64,000 nucleotides of DNA, taken from contig NC_134834.1 of the NCBI RefSeq assembly GCF_004210375.1, forward strand, positions 10,835,857-10,899,856. Direction: 5' to 3'. The number at the start of each line of letters is the position of its first letter. The first letter of the stretch is position 1. The stretch is from Tachypleus tridentatus. Lineage: Eukaryota > Arthropoda > Merostomata > Xiphosura > Limulidae. A program made the position numbers and the translations under genes. This document shows, piece by piece, positions 63,961 through 64,000 of the stretch. The notes under the pieces were generated by a model. The model worked only from the letters and a program-made list of their open reading frames with translations. It had not been told where the DNA came from and ran no database searches.

Positions 63961-64000
63961 TGTTAAGTTGTGTGAAAGATCTTGCAGTTATGCAGTTAAA

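Overview
This is AT-rich animal nuclear DNA with multi-exon genes, GT-AG introns and several dispersed copies of tRNA-derived SINEs. The commonest SINE body (the 'agccgtccctaatttagcag' family) is one I associate from memory with horseshoe crab (Limulus/Tachypleus) genomes, so a xiphosuran or other chelicerate is my best guess. No bacterial genes, CRISPR array, retrovirus-like element or toxin gene was seen.

Layout. (1) 1-19.5 kb: the 3' three quarters of TGFBR3 (betaglycan/endoglin family TGF-beta co-receptor), plus strand, 11 exons from 5705 to 19538; its 5' exons lie beyond the left edge. (2) 19.5-30.9 kb: an intergenic stretch dominated by very large minisatellites, with one mariner-like MITE. 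(3) 32.5-48.4 kb: CDC7, the DBF4-dependent S-phase kinase, minus strand, 11 coding exons. The 3' half of this gene (exons 7-11) appears twice, at 30.9-36.45 kb and 36.96-42.47 kb, on either side of a 500-base N gap. This is most simply two unmerged haplotype contigs. Exons 1-6 joined to the left copy give an open frame of 547 codons, whereas the right copy carries four single-base deletions in its exons. (4) 52.4-63.3 kb: the last six exons of an unrecognised serine-rich protein gene on the minus strand, running off the right edge. A decayed partial copy of one of its exons lies at 50.6-50.8 kb.

TGFBR3 and CDC7 are transcribed towards each other, as they are in human 1p22, so this looks like microsynteny kept since early bilaterian evolution. 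CDC7 has an E2F-type site about 320 bp upstream of its start, fitting its S-phase role.

The most unusual property is the minisatellite load: more than twenty arrays fill roughly a quarter of the window, many with 40-42 bp periods. Several arrays abut exons, and their repeat unit contains the exon's own splice site, so rows of decoy 5' or 3' splice sites lie directly beside the real ones (exons at 5705, 13147 and 15204 of TGFBR3, and 54806-54858 of the third gene). I regard this splice-site-seeded minisatellite pattern as the main thing worth testing.
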